From NCBI GenBank assembly GCA_031283385.1, contig JAITBW010000066.1:1-7951 (forward strand): 7,951 bases of DNA, in the 5' to 3' direction. The notes under the pieces are model-generated. The model did no database searches. It was not told the DNA's origin and saw nothing but the letters and a program-made list of their open reading frames with translations. Position 1 is the stretch's first letter, and every line of letters starts with the position of its first letter. The position numbers and the translations under genes are program-made. The DNA is from Nitrososphaerota archaeon (GTDB taxonomy: Archaea; Thermoproteota; Bathyarchaeia; Bathyarchaeales; Bathycorpusculaceae). Shown piece by piece: positions 5,752-7,951 of this stretch.

Positions 5752-6006
5752 CTAAAGTAGTGAGGGCAGGGAATCTCTGAGGTTTGTATAGATTTTTCTG
5801 CCTTCAACAGTTAACAAGAGACGACCCTGAGATTCGTCTATAAACCCTCGGTCTTTTAGGTAAGTTAAATGTTTTAAAAAGTCATCATATGACACATCAG
5901 TTGCCTTACGCCAAACATGAGTACGCAACTGACTTTTGCCGCTAAAGAAAAGGTACTCTAGAATTTCAAAACGTATTTGAACAGACCCTTTTCTTTTAGT
6001 AGTAAT
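5752..6006 (-). CDS. Small winged-helix transcription regulator with ATT start
   Basis: An 84-residue winged helix-turn-helix protein of the small archaeal type (PF14947 / ArnR1-like by pattern). A basic start (TTKRKGSVQ) leads into helix 1 (IRFEILEYLFFSG), helix 2 (QLRTHVWRKATD), the recognition helix (SYDDFLKHLTYLKDRGFI, with the usual LSYxxxxxxLxxLxxxGLI pattern), the wing (DESQGRLLLTVEGRKIY) and a short C-terminal helix. It ends at TAG 5752-5754. The frame has an in-frame TGA at 6013-6015 and no ATG, GTG or TTG before TTG at codon 27, which would delete helix 1. A GAGGTGA Shine-Dalgarno stands exactly six bases before ATT 6006, the same spacing as in ssb, so ATT is the best start; a one-base indel or an ATG-to-ATT change are the alternatives. 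Archaeal homologs regulate transcription; the targets are unknown. It lies between the divergent pyr operon and the downstream membrane-protein/radical SAM genes, and no T-rich stop separates it from the latter. Confidence 0.75.
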   Translation of the reverse strand: MTTKRKGSVQIRFEILEYLFFSGKSQLRTHVWRKATDVSYDDFLKHLTYLKDRGFIDESQGRLLLTVEGRKIYTNLRDSLPSLL

Positions 6007-6012
6007 CTCTTG

Positions 6013-6019
6013 TCACCTC
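6013..6019 (-). promoter_or_regulatory. Strong Shine-Dalgarno of the winged-helix gene
   Basis: On the minus strand GAGGTGA, a seven-base match to the 16S rRNA 3' end, stands six bases before ATT 6006. It is the best ribosome site in the window and decides the non-standard start. Confidence 0.65.
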
Positions 6020-6047
6020 ACTAAATTACAGCTTGTATAATCCACCT

Positions 6048-6072
6048 TACGCTAAATACCAAACTTTGCGTA
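6048..6072. promoter_or_regulatory. Imperfect inverted repeat over the winged-helix core promoter
   Basis: Arms TACGCTAA (6048-6055) and TTTGCGTA (6065-6072) are inverted copies with one mismatch, nine bases apart. They reach from the predicted transcript start to the TATA box of the winged-helix gene, the usual place for an archaeal repressor operator. Related TACGCnAA sequences also occur inside the gene at 5907-5914 and 5922-5928 (TACGCAA). Self-regulation is an inference. Confidence 0.35.
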
Positions 6073-6078
6073 TTTAAA
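6071..6078 (-). promoter_or_regulatory. TATA box of the winged-helix gene
   Basis: TTTAAATA on the minus strand, preceded by CTT, predicts a transcript start near 6048 and a 40-base leader that includes the Shine-Dalgarno site. A second TATA-like element, GTGTTATATATG at 6090-6101, could serve as an alternative, earlier start. Confidence 0.45.
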
Positions 6079-6222
6079 AAGATTCCAACATATATAACAC
6101 GTTTTCTTATCAAAACAAGAAACGAAGAAACATACTAATACAGCAAAAGAATGAGGTCTGTTTAACTAGGGCATCATTATCTTTATCTTTTAATGCATCA
6201 TCTATGTATTAATTATGATTAT

Positions 6223-6226
6223 GGAG
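6223..6226 (+). promoter_or_regulatory. Shine-Dalgarno of pyrD
   Basis: GGAG stands ten bases before TTG 6237 and supports this start, which is the only ATG/GTG/TTG candidate after the in-frame TGA at 6216. The motif also lies inside an eight-codon ORF from ATG 6221 to TAG 6247 that overlaps the pyrD start. I found no convincing TATA box; the T/A-rich stretch 6180-6192 is the best place for one. Confidence 0.4.
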
Positions 6227-6236
6227 AGTAGTTTGT

Positions 6237-7160
6237 TTGGGAAGTAGCCTGTTAAGCGTACAGATAGCGGGTTTAAGTCTTAATTATCCAGGCATGTTAG
6301 CTTCTGGAGTTTTAGGTTACTCAGCTGAGTCTATGCGCAGAGTAATAGATGGCGGTGCAGGAGCTGTCGTTACAAAGTCTGTTAGTTTACAGCCAAGAAA
6401 TGGTTATGCTAATCCAACGGTTGTTCAGGTAAATGGTGGTTTAATTAACGCTATGGGTTTGCCAAATCCCGGAATTGGAGTGTATGTTGAAGAAATTAAG
6501 CATGCAAAAACGTTAATTCAGCAACCGTTAATTGTAAGCATATTTGGCTATAATGCTGAGGAATACGCTTCTGTTGCAAAGAAAGCTGCGGATGCGGGTG
6601 CGGATGCTTTGGAGTTAAATGTTTCTTGTCCGCATGTTAAGCAGACGGGTGCGGAGATTGGTCAAAATCCAGCTCTTTTAATGGAAGTTGTTAAAGCGGT
6701 AAAAGCCGCTGTTAAGGTGCCTGTTTTTGTAAAACTATCACCAAATGTAACAGATATTGTAGAGTTAGCAAGTACCGCTGTTGAGGCAGGTGCAGACGCG
6801 TTAACAGCTGTAAACACTCTTAGAGCCATAGCGTTTGATGTAGAAACTGCAAAGCCAATTTTAAGTAATATAAAAGGTGGACTGTCAGGACCAGCAATGA
6901 AAAACGTTGCACTGCGTTGCGTTTATGATATACGAGAAAAACTCTCAGGCATACCTATTATTGGATGTGGAGGAGTTAGCAATTGGCAAGACGCTGTAGA
7001 GTTCTTCATAGCAGGTGCAAACGCTGTGCAAGTTGGCACAGCTATAGCATTTGACAGCCCAAACGTTTTCCAAACAATAAATAAAGGCATTGAAGAGTAT
7101 TTAAAAAAGAAACATTTCAGGAGCATAAACGAAATTGCCAGATCAATTCACAAAAGCTAA
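6237..7160 (+). CDS. pyrD: Dihydroorotate dehydrogenase, class 1B catalytic subunit
   Basis: A 307-residue cytosolic FMN enzyme that oxidises dihydroorotate to orotate, the fourth step of UMP synthesis. The TIM barrel begins with AGLSLNYPGMLASGVLG. Landmarks: TKSVSLQPRNG (46-56, Lys47 at FMN), INAMGLPNPG (70-79, Asn71 at substrate), LELNVSCPH (125-133) with the catalytic base Cys131, VKLSPNVTD (165-173), AVNT (191-194), GGLSGPA (214-220) and IIGCGGVSNWQDAVEFFIAGANAVQVGTA for the FMN phosphate site. Cys rather than Ser as catalytic base, together with a pyrK neighbour, marks the class 1B enzyme that uses NAD+ through PyrK. Length is normal. The start is TTG 6237. The last 26 bases overlap pyrK in another frame, so translation is probably coupled. 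Base use changes within the gene, from G/T-rich codons at the 5' end to A/C-ending codons after about 6720. Confidence 0.93.
   Translation: MGSSLLSVQIAGLSLNYPGMLASGVLGYSAESMRRVIDGGAGAVVTKSVSLQPRNGYANPTVVQVNGGLINAMGLPNPGIGVYVEEIKHAKTLIQQPLIVSIFGYNAEEYASVAKKAADAGADALELNVSCPHVKQTGAEIGQNPALLMEVVKAVKAAVKVPVFVKLSPNVTDIVELASTAVEAGADALTAVNTLRAIAFDVETAKPILSNIKGGLSGPAMKNVALRCVYDIREKLSGIPIIGCGGVSNWQDAVEFFIAGANAVQVGTAIAFDSPNVFQTINKGIEEYLKKKHFRSINEIARSIHKS
7119..7123 (+). promoter_or_regulatory. Shine-Dalgarno of pyrK inside pyrD
   Basis: AGGAG lies 11 bases before TTG 7135. It is the only ribosome-binding sequence near the pyrK start and supports a start within the end of pyrD. Confidence 0.45.
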
Positions 7161-7951
7161 CACACTACGAACAACCAAAATAATAGATATAATAACTGAG
7201 AGCCCATCAGTTAAAACATACACCTTCAAAGACAAACAAAGTGCCAAAGCTAAACCAGGACAATTCTTAATGCTATGGATACCAGGAATAGATGAAATAC
7301 CATTAAGCATACTTGACGCCACAGACAAAGGCATAATTAGCGTAGCCGTAAAAACAGTAGGAGAAGCCACACAACACCTACACAACATGAAACCCGGCGC
7401 AACCATAGGCATAAGAGGACCATACGGAAACAGCTACACACAAAACAACGGCAACACACTCCTAATAGGCGGAGGCACAGGCACAGCACCACTTCTATTT
7501 CTAGCAAAAACCCTATCAACAAACAAAACAAAAAAAATAACAATCATAATAGGCGCAAAAACCAAAAATGAACTATTATTCACAGACCAGCTAAACAAAA
7601 TTTGCCAAGAAAAAAACAAGTTAATCACAACAACAAACGACGGAACACACGGCATACAGGGTTTTGTCACTGAACCATTAAACACACTCTTAAATCAAGA
7701 AAAATTTGACGCCATATACACCTGCGGACCAGAAATCATGGTTAAAAAAATTTTTGAACTAACCCAAAAACACAAACAACCACTAGAAGCAAGTCTAGAA
7801 CGCCTAATGCGATGCGGCATAGGTCTATGCGGCAGCTGTGTCATCGGCAAATACCGAGTCTGCAGAGACGGCACAGTATTTAATGAAACACAATTAAATG
7901 AAATCAAAGAAGAAATAGGAAACACAAAACTAGACCTAAGCGGCAACAAAA
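7135..7951 (+). CDS. pyrK: Dihydroorotate dehydrogenase electron-transfer subunit, cut by the window edge
   Basis: This subunit takes electrons from the FMN of PyrD through a 2Fe-2S cluster and FAD to NAD+. The visible 272 residues show a ferredoxin-reductase fold: a flavin-binding barrel (about 12-98) with PGQFLMLWIPG, EIPLSILD and IRGPYGN, then a nucleotide-binding domain from LLIGGGTGTAPLLFLA (109-124) to AIYTCGPEIMVKKI (193-206). The 2Fe-2S motif near the end is CGIGLCGSCVIGKYRVC (C227, C232, C235, C243), followed by the usual RDGTVF. The Arg of the flavin motif RPxS is Ile here. The frame opens only after TAA 7126, and TTG 7135 is the sole good start, overlapping pyrD by 26 bases. It is still open at the window edge, but family members end near this length, so only a few residues should be missing. 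Codons are strikingly A/C-ending with few G and T. Confidence 0.92.
   Translation, partial: MPDQFTKANTLRTTKIIDIITESPSVKTYTFKDKQSAKAKPGQFLMLWIPGIDEIPLSILDATDKGIISVAVKTVGEATQHLHNMKPGATIGIRGPYGNSYTQNNGNTLLIGGGTGTAPLLFLAKTLSTNKTKKITIIIGAKTKNELLFTDQLNKICQEKNKLITTTNDGTHGIQGFVTEPLNTLLNQEKFDAIYTCGPEIMVKKIFELTQKHKQPLEASLERLMRCGIGLCGSCVIGKYRVCRDGTVFNETQLNEIKEEIGNTKLDLSGNK

Noticed and set aside
5574..5780. Plus-strand 68-codon frame over the two-helix gene start
   Set aside because: It crosses the promoter and the start of the better supported minus-strand gene and runs into the winged-helix gene; no motif is seen.
7143..7949. Several minus-strand frames opposite pyrK
   Set aside because: They arise from the A/C-rich codon use of pyrK, which leaves few stops on the other strand; pyrK is certain from its FAD, nucleotide and 2Fe-2S motifs.
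1..7951. Search for CRISPR arrays, tRNA or rRNA genes, insertion sequences and phage or defence genes
   Set aside because: No regularly spaced repeats, no tRNA-like cloverleaf, no transposase or nuclease motif, and no terminal inverted repeats were seen by eye on either strand.

Overview
This AT-rich window looks archaeal, most likely from a mesophilic uncultured Thermoproteota lineage such as Bathyarchaeia. The evidence is the AT-rich TATA-type promoters about 25 bases before starts or presumed transcript starts, leaderless or near-leaderless genes, GAGGTGA-type Shine-Dalgarno sites used only sometimes, oligo-T ends instead of hairpin terminators, a crenarchaeal-type single-strand DNA-binding protein, an archaeal PyrK, and a secreted Kelch protein facing a Yip1-like membrane protein. 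The lineage is an inference; no marker gene is present.

Layout. (1) 90-671 (-) is a short secreted Kelch protein that stops after about 2.5 blades, so it is probably a truncated gene. It diverges from 834-2174 (+), a five-helix Yip1-like membrane protein carrying a beta-rich, lectin-like domain of about 190 residues between its first two helices. (2) 2347-2643 (+) is a compact OB-fold single-strand DNA-binding protein with a clear Shine-Dalgarno site. (3) An AT-rich spacer holding a tandem 11-bp repeat and two TATA boxes precedes 2933-4258 (+), a divergent member of the isopropylmalate/homocitrate synthase (DRE-TIM metallolyase) family. (4) Convergent with it, and overlapping it by 4 bp, is a minus-strand group read from 6006 down to 4255: a small winged-helix regulator whose only sensible start is ATT, a two-helix membrane protein of unknown function, and a BioB-like radical SAM enzyme. 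(5) 6237-7951 (+) is a pyrimidine operon: pyrD (class 1B dihydroorotate dehydrogenase) overlapping pyrK (its FAD/2Fe-2S electron-transfer subunit). pyrK runs off the window edge but is nearly complete.

How the genes fit together. PyrD and PyrK form one enzyme that makes orotate and passes the electrons to NAD+. The regulator sits between the divergent pyrD and minus-strand groups, and an imperfect inverted repeat covers its own core promoter, so self-repression is plausible. The metallolyase and the radical SAM enzyme are neighbours, but nothing in the sequence proves a shared pathway.

I see no CRISPR array, tRNA, rRNA, transposase, phage gene or recognisable defence system. The most notable items are the ATT-initiated regulator, the metallolyase with changed active-site motifs, the Yip1-like/lectin architecture, and a strong swing in strand composition along the pyr operon.
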